Source of the DNA: JAHDHW01 sp963793295
GTDB taxonomy: Bacteria > Bacteroidota > Bacteroidia > Chitinophagales > Saprospiraceae
DNA length: 64,000 bases
NCBI GenBank assembly: GCA_963793295.1
Contig: CAWBZX010000022.1
Coordinates: 1-64,000 of the forward strand
Direction: 5' to 3'
Shown: one piece after another, positions 9,976 through 18,915 of the stretch
Layout: every line of letters begins with the position of its first letter
Numbering within the stretch: the first letter of the stretch is position 1
The notes under the pieces: model-generated
Database searches by the model: none
Told to the model about the DNA's origin: nothing
Seen by the model: only the letters and a program-made list of their open reading frames with translations
Translations under genes and position numbers: made by a program

Positions 9976-10559
9976 TACTCCATTTTTAAGTATAAATCAT
10001 TGGATTAAACTATCAACAATCTTTTTCTTGCTATCAATAATTTTTCAAACCTAATCCTAACAATATATTTATGTTAATTTTGCTCCCTTTCCAGTAACCT
10101 TTAAATAACTTGTATTTGCCATGTGGAATAAAGCAAATAATTAGAAAAACAGAAAACACTTCCCTTATTTCCACATTAAATATCCTTTAAGTTTGGCTTT
10201 GCATAAGTAATGTTATAAGCAATTTACCTATTTGTGAAATTTAGGTTTTTTACCAATGCTTGAATTTCATAAACAGTATACCTTTGTTGTGTTCCAACTT
10301 GATTTGGAGAGAATAATAATACATGATAATTTGAAGATAACGGGAGTTCAAAGAAAATGGAAAGGAATGGAATTAATTTTCCATTCCTTCCGTTTCAATT
10401 TATCGAGTTATTTTTCGCTTATTTTTTTGCTCCGGGCATCTTCTAAAAAACCTCTCTTCAACAACGACATTAATAGAAACAACTTATTAGTAATATAATT
10501 TTTAGCGTCGAAAGGACTGAAACTTAAATTACATATGGAACACTACATTTATAAAAAAT
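9976..10559. other. Intergenic stretch with an inverted repeat
   Basis: No gene is supported in this 584-base gap. A dyad AAGGAATGG / CCATTCCTT (10362-10370 and 10381-10389) encloses AATTAATTTT. No U-run follows it, so it looks more like a regulatory dyad or short cruciform than a terminator. The stretch should contain the promoter of the CHAT gene. Confidence 0.4.
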
Positions 10560-12047
10560 ATGAGAATTCTAAAAAAACCATCTCTACTAGTTATTTGTCT
10601 TTTCTCTATCTCTTTGATGTCCCAATTGTATGGTCAGGATTTTATTAATAATATACCAACAGATAATTCCAAAACAGCAAACATTAATTTAAACCACTCT
10701 GAAGTTGATAATAACCCAGAAAATAAGCGATTTAAACTGAAAAGGGATATTAGAAATAAAAGAAAACTTGAATATCAAAAAACACTTCAACATAATATTC
10801 AAAAATCAAAAAGTAAGTCAATATCAGATCATGGTGAATTTTTAAAAGCGAATCAGCTAATTGTTGAATATAAAATAGTTGATTCGAAAATTGAAATTAC
10901 CATAACCGATAAATTTATTGTAAAAACTAAATCAATCTCTTTCCCTGATGATTTACCTACTCAAATTGAGAAGCTTCACGGTTGTCTGACAAACTACAAA
11001 ATGGCCATCAATTCCCCCTTAAAAAGCTATAAGGAATTTATTAAAAGTGCATCAAAGCTGTTTGAATATTTAATATTACCGATTAAACAGGAAATTACTG
11101 ATCATGATCTTGTTCTAATATTAGATGGTCCGTTACACCATATTCCATTTGAAGTTTTATTGGAAAAAAAGCCCGACTTAAATAAAAAGGATGTAGTAAA
11201 TTACAACAACCTTGACTATTTGCTTAAAAAGCATAAAATATCTTATGCTTATTCATATGATATTCTAAATAAAAAAGTAAATGAAAATAATGGAGGTTTT
11301 CTTGGATTCGCTCCAAATTTCAATACAGACTCTTTAGCTAATAATAATATTAACGGAACAAGGAGCTTTAACACTTTGCAATTTAATTTTAAGGAAATTG
11401 AAATTATAGAAAAGCTCTTTTCTCATACTAAAGCTTTAAAAGGAGTTGAGGCAACAGAACAAGCTTTTTATGATTTGTCAGAAAGTTATAACGTCCTTCA
11501 TTTTTCTACTCATGCTATTGTCGATAACTTAGATCCCTATAATTCTTATCTGGTTTTTTCTAGTTCAACGGATGCAAATAATGATGGATATCTTTATGTA
11601 GATGAACTTTCAAAAATGAAATTATCCGCTAATATGGCAGTATTGGCTGCATGCAACACTGGCAATGGAAAAACAGTCCAAAAAGAAGGTATTATTAGCC
11701 TGGGCAGTTCTTTTTTAAGAGCAGGTTGTTCAAGTGTTGTTAGCAGTTTGTGGCTAGCTCATGATGAATCAACAAGTCAAATAATGGAAAATTTTTATCA
11801 CTTTTTATCAAAAGGTGCTACTAAAGATGAAGCCTTGCAAAAAGCGAAACTTAAATATGTAGAAAGTGCAGCCCCTTTAACCATTCATCCCTTTTACTGG
11901 GCAAATTTTGTAGTAATTGGTGATACACAGCCTTTAAAATATGTTGATGACTCAGTTGGAAAAGAAAAATTTAGAAATTGGTTATATATTTTTGTAATTA
12001 TTGCTTTTGGATTAGGAATTGTTCTAATTAAAAAAGAGGTCTTATAA
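10560..12047 (+). CDS. CHAT-domain (caspase-like) protein, secreted and C-terminally anchored
   Basis: The protein has 495 residues with a signal peptide (residues 1-25, ending LYGQ) and a charged low-complexity segment (50-90). A CHAT domain spans about 150-455, and a C-terminal membrane helix (474-491) is followed by a short basic tail. CHAT hallmarks are DLVLILDGPLHHIPFEVL (183-200), the catalytic His318 in LHFSTHAIVD and Cys365 in VLAACNTGNG. CHAT proteins are separase/caspase-like cysteine proteases. Most carry N-terminal TPR repeats, which are missing here; the convergent neighbour at 12083-12841 supplies TPR-like helices instead. The topology predicts a periplasmic protease tethered to the inner membrane. 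Its target is unknown. Confidence 0.9.
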   Translation: MRILKKPSLLVICLFSISLMSQLYGQDFINNIPTDNSKTANINLNHSEVDNNPENKRFKLKRDIRNKRKLEYQKTLQHNIQKSKSKSISDHGEFLKANQLIVEYKIVDSKIEITITDKFIVKTKSISFPDDLPTQIEKLHGCLTNYKMAINSPLKSYKEFIKSASKLFEYLILPIKQEITDHDLVLILDGPLHHIPFEVLLEKKPDLNKKDVVNYNNLDYLLKKHKISYAYSYDILNKKVNENNGGFLGFAPNFNTDSLANNNINGTRSFNTLQFNFKEIEIIEKLFSHTKALKGVEATEQAFYDLSESYNVLHFSTHAIVDNLDPYNSYLVFSSSTDANNDGYLYVDELSKMKLSANMAVLAACNTGNGKTVQKEGIISLGSSFLRAGCSSVVSSLWLAHDESTSQIMENFYHFLSKGATKDEALQKAKLKYVESAAPLTIHPFYWANFVVIGDTQPLKYVDDSVGKEKFRNWLYIFVIIAFGLGIVLIKKEVL

Positions 12048-12082
12048 ATATGTAAAGCACTTCGAAATAAAGAATCGTGGTA

Positions 12083-12841
12083 CTATTTACTATCTAAAGA
12101 CTTTAAAATCTCTTTCACTGATTCTTGATTAATAATTGAATCCATATCGCTACTTAATTCAATTAAAATATTTCTTGCTTTTTCGGACTCATTAGCTTTT
12201 AAATAAGTTAAAGCTATATACCAATTAGCTTGTTGACGAAAGGTAGCATTATTTGAATCAGATACAACGGTAAAATTTTCAATTGCTTTATCCAGGTTCC
12301 CCAATTCTAGATGGGCTATTCCTAAATACATATATGGGACAAAGCCTAAGCTATCTTCTAAAATAAGCTGGTTCATTGATGTGATGACTGATTCAAAGTT
12401 TTTTTCATTATAACTATTGACCGTTCCATTTATCAAGTCATTTTTTCCTCTGAAAGATAAGACCATTGGATATGGTTCATAATAAGTTGCAAATAATTCT
12501 ATTGATTCAACTTTATTATTATTCACAAAATATAACCAGCTAAAAAGTACAATCAGCAGCAGGCTGGCAGCATATAATAAAAGATTTTTTGGGCTGAACC
12601 ATAAATAACGCTTTTTAGACAAAGTCGCTAAATAATCTTGTTCAGCCGATTTGAGGCTGGGAAGGATCTTTTTAAAATCCTCGTCATTTGCTGCTTCAAA
12701 AAGGCTCTTTTGCAGCTCTAATTCTTCAGCAAGAGAAGGATTAGATTCAACTTGAATTTCAAATTCTCGTTTTTCGCTTTCACTCATTTGATTGAAAAGA
12801 TATTTCTCAATTAAATGGGAATAGTTGTTTGTTTCCATCAT
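12083..12841 (-). CDS. Membrane anti-sigma-like protein with TPR-like C-terminus
   Basis: The protein has 252 residues. The N-terminal 70 residues (MSESEKREFE, SNPSLAEELELQ) resemble the cytosolic part of Bacteroidota anti-sigma factors. One membrane helix follows at about 86-108, then an extracytoplasmic region with TPR-like helices at about 165-245 (GLGIAHLELGNLDKAIENF-type pattern). It lies 65 bases downstream of an ECF sigma gene on the same strand, the usual arrangement for a sigma/anti-sigma pair, and converges on the CHAT gene with 35 bases between stops. I infer that it holds the sigma factor at the membrane and that the TPR part senses or binds a periplasmic partner, possibly the CHAT protein. 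Confidence 0.7.
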   Translation of the reverse strand: MMETNNYSHLIEKYLFNQMSESEKREFEIQVESNPSLAEELELQKSLFEAANDEDFKKILPSLKSAEQDYLATLSKKRYLWFSPKNLLLYAASLLLIVLFSWLYFVNNNKVESIELFATYYEPYPMVLSFRGKNDLINGTVNSYNEKNFESVITSMNQLILEDSLGFVPYMYLGIAHLELGNLDKAIENFTVVSDSNNATFRQQANWYIALTYLKANESEKARNILIELSSDMDSIINQESVKEILKSLDSK

Positions 12842-12906
12842 GAAGATTGAAAAAAAAATATAAATACTTTAAAGCCTTTATTTTTAGATGGGGAACTAGG
12901 ATTAGT

Positions 12907-13473
12907 CTAACGCGAATCATTCCAAATTGATTCAATCAATTCCTTTAAATATTCAGTTTTTATCTTTTTCACATACAATTTACTTAATCCAAGTTCATTA
13001 GCGATTTCTTCGGTTGAATAAGCTTGAAAATGTAAATTAAGGATTTGTTGGGAAGATTCACTCATTTTTGACAAATGAGTTTGCAATAATCTAAATCTTT
13101 CCGCTTTTTCAACTAGCTGAACAATATCTGAACTCAAATCGATTATTTCAAGACTTTCATCAAAAGATTCAACTCTTTGGTTTTTTCGCAATAATTTAAG
13201 CCATTGATGTCTGCAAATGGAAAAAATATAAGTTTTTAAACTTGCTAACAAAACAAATTTCCCTGATTTGGCTTGTTTATACAAAACCAGCAGGGCTTCC
13301 TGGAATACATCACGTGCGTCTTCTTCATTTCCGCCATTTTTACGTATATAATTGATGACAATGGGTAAGTAAGATTCATAAAAGAGCAACAGTATTTCAC
13401 GTTCAGATTTTACAAAACCATCCAATAAGATTTGTTCTTCCTTTAACCTCTCTCCGGAAAGTTTGACAGGCAT
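12907..13473 (-). CDS. ECF-type RNA polymerase sigma factor
   Basis: The 188-residue protein has sigma region 2 at about 25-95 (YESYLPIVINYIRKNGG, EEDARDVFQEALLVLYKQ, LKTYIFSICRHQWL) and region 4 at about 130-185 (MSESSQQILNLHF, STEEIANELGLS, YVKKIKTEYL). This is the layout of small ECF sigma factors. It is followed by the membrane anti-sigma-like gene and lies beside the CHAT protease, so the three probably form one signalling module. A perfect 10-bp dyad lies 58 bases upstream of its start. Confidence 0.9.
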   Translation of the reverse strand: MPVKLSGERLKEEQILLDGFVKSEREILLLFYESYLPIVINYIRKNGGNEEDARDVFQEALLVLYKQAKSGKFVLLASLKTYIFSICRHQWLKLLRKNQRVESFDESLEIIDLSSDIVQLVEKAERFRLLQTHLSKMSESSQQILNLHFQAYSTEEIANELGLSKLYVKKIKTEYLKELIESIWNDSR

Positions 13474-13530
13474 CTATTAATTGCTATTTTGAATATTACA
13501 AAATACCTTTATTACTTTCCACCATTCAAA

Positions 13531-13555
13531 TTAAAGATTACCCTATAATCTTTAA
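13531..13555. promoter_or_regulatory. Perfect 10-bp inverted repeat
   Basis: TTAAAGATTA and TAATCTTTAA flank a five-base spacer (CCCTA). The dyad lies between the divergent ECF sigma gene (start 13473) and a candidate short peptide (start 13557). It could be an operator for either, or a weak hairpin. Confidence 0.45.
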
Positions 13556-13556
13556 A

Positions 13557-13676
13557 ATGATAAAGAATAATAAAGGACTATTAATATTGCTTGTATCCTT
13601 GCTTTTTAGAGAACCAAAAAATAGTATATATCCAAAAAAAATGAATATTGTATTACCTACTTTTAGCATCTTCTGA
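13557..13676 (+). CDS. Candidate 39-residue peptide before orphan terminator
   Basis: An ATG directly after the inverted repeat at 13531-13555 opens a 39-codon frame beginning MIKNNKGLLILLVSLLF, a basic-then-hydrophobic start like a signal or membrane segment. Its TGA stop lies inside the first arm of a strong plus-strand terminator (13666-13705). The presence of a terminator with no other plus-strand gene nearby argues that something is transcribed here. Coding of this frame is only a possibility, and a small noncoding RNA is the alternative. Confidence 0.3.
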   Translation: MIKNNKGLLILLVSLLFREPKNSIYPKKMNIVLPTFSIF

Positions 13677-13705
13677 ACCTTAAGGTTCAGAAGATGCCAT
13701 TTTTT
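13666..13705 (+). terminator. Perfect palindromic terminator
   Basis: A 32-base perfect palindrome (13666-13697, 14-bp stem with a four-base turn) is followed by CA and six T residues on the plus strand. There is no U-run on the minus strand, so it terminates plus-strand transcription even though both long neighbouring genes are on the minus strand. Confidence 0.75.
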
Positions 13706-13907
13706 ATAAGTGTTTTTTAATCTTCAATTGATGCTCTGTTTTTATTTATTTACATGAATAGTTTTAATATATATAGAATAAGTAGGAGCAAACCAGATTG
13801 CTGAAAATATATTTTCAAAAAGAGAAATACCGATATGATTAAAATCAAAAATGCTATAATCTACCGGTATTTCATTCCATTTAAAATTGAGCGTGTTAAT
13901 AAAAAAA

Positions 13908-14243
13908 TTAAGTCCCACCTAAATCTTCAGCAATTATTATGCTTTCGGTTGATGCAGGTAGGCCAATGCAGTTCATTAAAGCTTCCCAATCACCACTATA
14001 ACTTGCAGATGTAATAATATGGTCCTGCCCGCTAAATGCGGATTGATCGATGACAACGTATTGGGTATAACCATGTTGGCCTGCTATCTCATTCCATTTT
14101 GCCATAGTCAGGTCAGCCCGATATATGTAACATGAAAATACTTCTTCGTTTTGTGGTGCGATATTCTTGGTAGTAAATGATGTCAATCCAAATACGAGGG
14201 TCAACAATAATAAGGTGATAAATTGCTTCAAGTGGGTTTTCAT
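13908..14243 (-). CDS. Small secreted hypothetical protein
   Basis: The 111-residue protein has a signal peptide (basic KTHLKQF, hydrophobic LLLLTLVFGLTSF) and a mature part of about 85 residues with two Cys (in FSCYIYRAD and MNCIGLP). The function is not recognised. The gene stands alone between the orphan terminator region and the divergent gene at 14466. The region from 13706 to 13907 shows no gene. Confidence 0.6.
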   Translation of the reverse strand: MKTHLKQFITLLLLTLVFGLTSFTTKNIAPQNEEVFSCYIYRADLTMAKWNEIAGQHGYTQYVVIDQSAFSGQDHIITSASYSGDWEALMNCIGLPASTESIIIAEDLGGT

Positions 14244-14465
14244 AAAATGATATTTTGAAAGTTGTAAATATTAATTAATAAAGGATTTATACTTCGAGTG
14301 AGCGTGGTTATGTATTCCTCATTTTTACTCACTATCTTTTTGATACATAAAATTATTCTTCATGCATCATTAAATCCTTATGAAAAATCCCTATATTTAC
14401 ATATAGAAATAAAGTAGTTCCAGCGGTTAAATAGATTATAAAATTCTGATTATCAACAATATGGT

Positions 14466-15956
14466 ATGGATGAAATAAAAAAACTAATTGAAATAGTTCG
14501 TAACAATAATTCTAAAAAAATAAAACTACTCACCCGTGGAGACTATGGAGATACTCATATGCAAAGATTGTTTGATGGGTTATCCGATGGGGCGATTACA
14601 AATAATGATGAAGCAAAAGCACTCATATTTCATGATCATAATGCTTATAACAAATTATCCAACCTGAAAAATGAATTAAAGGAAAACCTCTATAATCTAT
14701 TTTTCTTGATTCCAAATAAATATAATGATGAAAAGCTAAAAGAAGCCCGCAACCAGTGTGTACGCAACTATGCAAATGTAAAAAGATTAAGAAATGATAA
14801 TCAGACCGAAGAGGCTTTCTCTATTGCAAAAGATACCCTCAGAAAGAGCATGAAATATCAGATTACTGAAATGACTTTTCATCTCTCACAGGAATTGATG
14901 ATAATTTGTTCATTTGAAAATAATCCCAGGCTAAGTTATTATATAAAGATTTGCAGAGAATCTTTAAAACTACTAAATGCTGAAGCTGAAGCGTGGTTTG
15001 TCTTATCTACTGTGTTTTCCTATACTTCGAGGTTGCGCCGCTTAAGTAATGACCAAAAAAAGAAACTATTGGCCGAGATTAATCAATTCAATAAGGAATT
15101 TTCACATTTCGATTCTTATCAAATTAACCTATTGAAGTTCAATATTACTATTTTCGGACACTTGCTAAAGGATGATCATGAACAGGTAATTAAAACAGCA
15201 AAACATGCACTAAAATATTTCACTAGTTTGGCTTTTAAAGCTGGGAAGGTTTCTATCTTTTCTATGAATTTCAAACTTATCGTTTCTTACCTTGCTGTTC
15301 GCAATTTTAGAGAAGCAAAGAAAGCGATAGTGCAATGTTTAAAACACACGGAACCAGGCTCACACAACTGGCAAATCACCTGCATTTATAAAGCGATTGT
15401 CGCCTTTCACGAAAAGGAATATGAAATCGCTGAGACGGTTTTTGCCAAAGCTAATCGACACGAGATGCCCAATAACCTCAAAGAGCAATGGTGTATAATA
15501 GAAGCTTATTTGTACTTTCTTGACAAGATTGGCAAAGTCCATCATAAAAATAGATTCAGATTAAGTAAATTCCTCAATGAGGTTCCAACACTTTCAAAAG
15601 ACAAACAAGGTGCTAATATTTCAATTATTATTGCACAAATTTTAATTTACCTGGCTTCTAATCAAAAAGGTAAAATCATAGATAAGATACACAGCTTGCA
15701 ATCTTATGGTTTTACTTACCTAAAAAAGGATTACACCTTCAGATCAAATTGTTTTATAAAAATACTGACGCAACTTTCACAGGGTAATTTTCATAGGATT
15801 GCCTTTGAGCGGAAAACTAAATTATATTATAATTACCTGTTGAAGCATCCGCTGAATGTTAATGCAGTGGAAAGAGAATTAATTCCTTTTCAGGATCTCT
15901 ATGAAACAGTGTTGAGTTTGTTAGAGGTCAAAGAGACCAGCTATCAAGTTATTTAG
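14466..15956 (+). CDS. Large helical-repeat (TPR-like) protein, unknown function
   Basis: The 496-residue cytosolic protein has no signal peptide or membrane helix. It is almost entirely alpha-helical by composition, with degenerate TPR-like helix pairs such as NFREAKKAIVQCLKH and KEYEIAETVFAKA. Its N-terminus (LIEIVRNNNSKKIKLL, RLFDGLSDG, KLSNLKNELKENLYNLFFL) corresponds to that of 25051-26616 (LIQSLTSAEKRSIKIL, KLFDAIAAQ, GLSVAKNYLFNMILR), so the two are distant paralogues. The start at 14466 is in frame; an ATG at 14461 reads into an early stop. The role is unknown, and a scaffold or regulator is the most one can say. Confidence 0.7.
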   Translation: MDEIKKLIEIVRNNNSKKIKLLTRGDYGDTHMQRLFDGLSDGAITNNDEAKALIFHDHNAYNKLSNLKNELKENLYNLFFLIPNKYNDEKLKEARNQCVRNYANVKRLRNDNQTEEAFSIAKDTLRKSMKYQITEMTFHLSQELMIICSFENNPRLSYYIKICRESLKLLNAEAEAWFVLSTVFSYTSRLRRLSNDQKKKLLAEINQFNKEFSHFDSYQINLLKFNITIFGHLLKDDHEQVIKTAKHALKYFTSLAFKAGKVSIFSMNFKLIVSYLAVRNFREAKKAIVQCLKHTEPGSHNWQITCIYKAIVAFHEKEYEIAETVFAKANRHEMPNNLKEQWCIIEAYLYFLDKIGKVHHKNRFRLSKFLNEVPTLSKDKQGANISIIIAQILIYLASNQKGKIIDKIHSLQSYGFTYLKKDYTFRSNCFIKILTQLSQGNFHRIAFERKTKLYYNYLLKHPLNVNAVERELIPFQDLYETVLSLLEVKETSYQVI

Positions 15957-16000
15957 TTTTCCTTGAAAGTGAACTTAGAATATTTTAAACACGTAGCAGG

Positions 16001-16513
16001 TCATTCTACCGGAGGAGCCGGATCATCTTCTTTATGGTGTGGTGATTCGGATTTTTTCATGATAAAATAGCTGATAGCCAGCAAAAGTATCGAAACGGGG
16101 AGGATCATTATTTTCCAATCAATATGGTCTTCATTATGCACATATCCGGTAATAAAAAATACGACAAGTGTTGTAAGAACCGCTTCCCAAAGTAACATTT
16201 TAAGGTCCGTGAAATTTTCGATTTTAAGCCAGTGCAGGTTTCTCACTTTTATAGCTTGGTGCGCATCCGGCACAAATAATTTTATAATCCCAATGGCGAA
16301 CACCAAAAAAACAAGCGCCAATAAAAAGATATCAACAGATTCCATAATCATCAAGCCAGGTCGTGCTTCTCCCAGTATTTCTCCTTTTAATATAAGGTAA
16401 ATACCTTTGCCCGACATATATGCTCCCATAATTGTAAATGCAATAGCATTCAGAAAGATAAAAAAAGCGATAACCACTGCAATTGATCTATAACTTAAAA
16501 TTTGTCTAAACAT
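16001..16513 (-). CDS. Four-helix membrane protein, UPF0114 (YqhA)-like
   Basis: The 170-residue protein has four hydrophobic segments, near residues 8-30, 55-78, 105-125 and 133-150, and an acidic proline-rich tail. The second segment (ESVDIFLLALVFLVFAIGI followed by KLFVP) matches the characteristic second helix of UPF0114/YqhA proteins, whose function is not established. It is the last gene of a minus-strand run with the two lipoproteins at 16560 and 17222, 46 bases after the former. It converges on 14466-15956. Confidence 0.7.
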   Translation of the reverse strand: MFRQILSYRSIAVVIAFFIFLNAIAFTIMGAYMSGKGIYLILKGEILGEARPGLMIMESVDIFLLALVFLVFAIGIIKLFVPDAHQAIKVRNLHWLKIENFTDLKMLLWEAVLTTLVVFFITGYVHNEDHIDWKIMILPVSILLLAISYFIMKKSESPHHKEDDPAPPVE

Positions 16514-16559
16514 TACTTTGATCGTTTTTGATTCGGATAAAAAGGAATTAAAAAATCAA

Positions 16560-17183
16560 CTATTTTATATATCCGTCTTCTTTCACCGTTTTGGCGATTA
16601 CTTTGGCTAAATCTCCGAGTATTCTTTCCGTATTGCCATTTTGAAATGATTTGGAGATACAGCTCCAAACCTTTGTTTCCTCCTTTGTTTCAAAGAGGCT
16701 GGTTTCTACTTTCAAAATCAGGTTCTTTTCATCCATAACTTGTTCTGCTCTATTACCGTAATTGTTTTGATAATACTCATAGAAAGTAGCCGCGTCCATT
16801 TCTTTACCAGGGCCGGGTGAAGAACCGGAAGGCAATTCATTTACAGCCAATAAGCGGGTGACAATAACTGCGTCGATATTTTTATCATTAAAATATTTAT
16901 GAAAAGTAGCTGCATCGATTATTTCATCTGGAGGTAATACTTCTAGCGAAGCGATAGCATTGACTTGTTTATTTTTCAACCTTGACTTCAAATGGTTTTC
17001 AAATGCTCTCCGAACCTCTGTCCTTCTGGCAATTCCAACAATTAATACATTTTCAAAACCAGTGCTTCGATAATTATTATCAGACCAGCTATCAATTAAT
17101 AAAGTAGAGCTTGGGGGAGCACATTTCAAAAACAGAAATAGTATCAAACAAAATACTAAGCCCGATATTTTAGTAGAAGACAT
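16560..17183 (-). CDS. Putative lipoprotein, paralogue of 17222-17836
   Basis: The 207-residue protein has an N-terminal hydrophobic segment ending LFLKC, so Cys21 may be lipidated; the Lys at -1 is unusual for a lipobox. The body shares ENVLIVG, VRRAFENHL, ASLEVLPPDE, TFHKYFNDKNIDAVIVTRLL and the C-terminal LAKVIAKTVKEDGYIK with the upstream neighbour at 17222, which has equivalent motifs at the same spacing. The two genes are 38 bases apart and arose by tandem duplication. The left-edge gene (1-461) is a more distant member. Function unknown; an envelope location is inferred. Confidence 0.75.
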   Translation of the reverse strand: MSSTKISGLVFCLILFLFLKCAPPSSTLLIDSWSDNNYRSTGFENVLIVGIARRTEVRRAFENHLKSRLKNKQVNAIASLEVLPPDEIIDAATFHKYFNDKNIDAVIVTRLLAVNELPSGSSPGPGKEMDAATFYEYYQNNYGNRAEQVMDEKNLILKVETSLFETKEETKVWSCISKSFQNGNTERILGDLAKVIAKTVKEDGYIK

Positions 17184-17221
17184 ATTATATTGATATCTGC
17201 TTGAAATAGAAAGATGTTAAT

Positions 17222-17836
17222 TTACTTTTTCAGGAACCCTTCGTCAGATAATTTCTTTGCGATATTTTTTGCAAGATCATCGATGATTTCCAAAGCATCT
17301 TTGGGATTGTAGGCTTCGGAAAGCGCATGCCAAACCAGTTTTTCTCCTTCCACCTTGAACAAGTTGGTTTCGATTTTATAAACCCTGGTTGTTTCAAAAT
17401 GGCTCGGGTCCGGAACTTCCCGGTATACAGAATGATAATAACTATAAAATCCACCATAATAACCGGATACTGGTTGCACATAGGTTTCCCCTTCTACAAA
17501 TTCCGCCAGTTCTTTTACATCAACCAAACGGGTAGCCAAAACAGCGTCGATGTTTTCATCCTTGAAATATTTATAAAAAGTTTCCTTGCTTATTTCTTCC
17601 TCAGCAGGCAATACTTCCAGAGAAGAAATCACTGTCACTCCTTTTTTTGATATTTTTTCTTTGAGCTCTTTTTCAAAAGCATAGCGAACGCTGGCATTTG
17701 GTGAATTTCCTACAACCAAAATTTTATCAAAATGCTCCACTTCATAAGCTTCATCTGTCCAAGTTGAACCCATCTTGCCTGCACCACAAGACAAAAACAC
17801 CAAGCTTATTGATGCGATAATTCCAGTTTTATACAT
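17222..17836 (-). CDS. Putative lipoprotein, paralogue of 16560-17183
   Basis: The 204-residue protein begins MYKTGIIASISLVFLSCG, a good lipoprotein signal (Cys17). Conserved blocks are DKILVVG, VRYAFEKEL, SSLEVLPAEE, YKYFKDENIDAVLATRLV and a C-terminal DDLAKNIAKKLSDEGFLKK. A short Tyr/Gly-rich stretch (SGYYGGFYSYYHS, about residues 127-139) is an insertion relative to its neighbour. It is the first gene of a likely three-gene minus-strand operon with 16560 and 16001. No enzyme motif is visible. Confidence 0.8.
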   Translation of the reverse strand: MYKTGIIASISLVFLSCGAGKMGSTWTDEAYEVEHFDKILVVGNSPNASVRYAFEKELKEKISKKGVTVISSLEVLPAEEEISKETFYKYFKDENIDAVLATRLVDVKELAEFVEGETYVQPVSGYYGGFYSYYHSVYREVPDPSHFETTRVYKIETNLFKVEGEKLVWHALSEAYNPKDALEIIDDLAKNIAKKLSDEGFLKK

Positions 17837-18223
17837 AATCTATTTTTAAATCTTCATTTTTAAGAATTCTTTCGGCGGTGAAGATAAATAAAGTTTTCAA
17901 ATCTGAATTTGCTTCCTATGAAATTCTATACCTGATGAATTTCATTACAATTAATTGAAGAAAGCGACTTTAATATTAAATGAACTCCAGGTTGCTGATT
18001 GCTTCCAAAAGTATCTTATCCTTAGAAAATCAAAAAATAGAGGCATCCAAAATACTGGCAAAAACGTTTTTCAAAAGGAGCTCAAGTCTTGTAAAGAGTC
18101 TTTAAAAATAAAAAGGCAGAAAATAGCTGGAAGAATCTTGTTTATTTTCATACATGCCTTATCTTTACCGCTCCGATTAAACCGCCTAATTTTATTAATA
18201 AAATTCTTAAACACAAAAATAAT
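17837..18223. other. Intergenic stretch between divergent envelope genes
   Basis: No gene is supported. One 90-codon frame (17955-18227) exists but needs a TTG start and has a skewed Lys/Leu/Ile composition typical of A/T-rich noise. Promoters for the lipoprotein operon (minus) and the barrel pair (plus) should lie here. Confidence 0.4.
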
Positions 18224-18862
18224 ATGAATACTAAAAACACTTTCCTCTACAGATCATTAAAAGGCATTGCGCTTTCCTTATTATTTATGTTTTCTGTTTC
18301 GAGTGCACAGGCACAAGAGCTTGAAATCACCCCTACTGTCGGGTATTTTTGGGGTGGAAAATTAAGAACCTATTATGGTGAATTACGACTGGGAGAAGGC
18401 ATGAATTACGGGTTGACAGTTGATTATTCTGTTGCTCCGGGCACGCTCTTCGAAGCATTTTGGACCATCAATACTTCTGAAGTTAATTACTACGAGTACG
18501 GCTTCAAGGATTTTACGGATAAATTCAATATTACAACCAATTATATCCATTTAGGAGTGGTCCAGGAAATGAATTATGGGGAAGCTTTCCGCCCTTATGG
18601 TGTTTTCACCATGGGAACAACCATTTTTAGCCCAGAAAGATACAGCACTGTTTGGCAATTTTCTTTAGGCCTTGGAGGTGGTTTAAAATACTATATTTCT
18701 GATAGAATTGGAATTAAAGTACAAGGCCGCTTGCTACTTCCCGTTTATTTCCGGGGTGGAGGAGTTTGGTGTGGAACAGGTGGATGTGGCTACGGATTAT
18801 CTGCAGGTACTGCTATTGCACAAGGAGATGTTACCGCGGGCTTGGTTATCGTACTTCAATAA
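18224..18862 (+). CDS. Outer-membrane beta-barrel-like protein, tandem copy 1
   Basis: The 212-residue protein has a signal peptide (residues 1-30, ending SAQAQ) and alternating hydrophobic/aromatic strands typical of a small outer-membrane barrel: ELEITPTVGYFWGG, YIHLGVVQEM, FSLGLGGGLKYYI, IGIKVQGRLLLPVYF. A CGTGGC pair of Cys near residue 186 is matched by a CGTSGNC loop in the second copy. The next gene, 53 bases downstream, encodes a paralogue with the same motifs in order. Function unknown beyond a likely outer-membrane location. Confidence 0.8.
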   Translation: MNTKNTFLYRSLKGIALSLLFMFSVSSAQAQELEITPTVGYFWGGKLRTYYGELRLGEGMNYGLTVDYSVAPGTLFEAFWTINTSEVNYYEYGFKDFTDKFNITTNYIHLGVVQEMNYGEAFRPYGVFTMGTTIFSPERYSTVWQFSLGLGGGLKYYISDRIGIKVQGRLLLPVYFRGGGVWCGTGGCGYGLSAGTAIAQGDVTAGLVIVLQ

Positions 18863-18915
18863 AGAACCACACTGGATAAGTAGTCTTTTTTTAGAATAGT
18901 TGCTATACTATATAA

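Noticed and set aside
10256..10498. 80-codon plus-strand frame
   Set aside because: Low-complexity composition, spans an inverted repeat, no signal or motif.
17955..18227. 90-codon frame before the barrel pair
   Set aside because: Needs a TTG start, Lys/Leu/Ile bias typical of A/T-rich noise.
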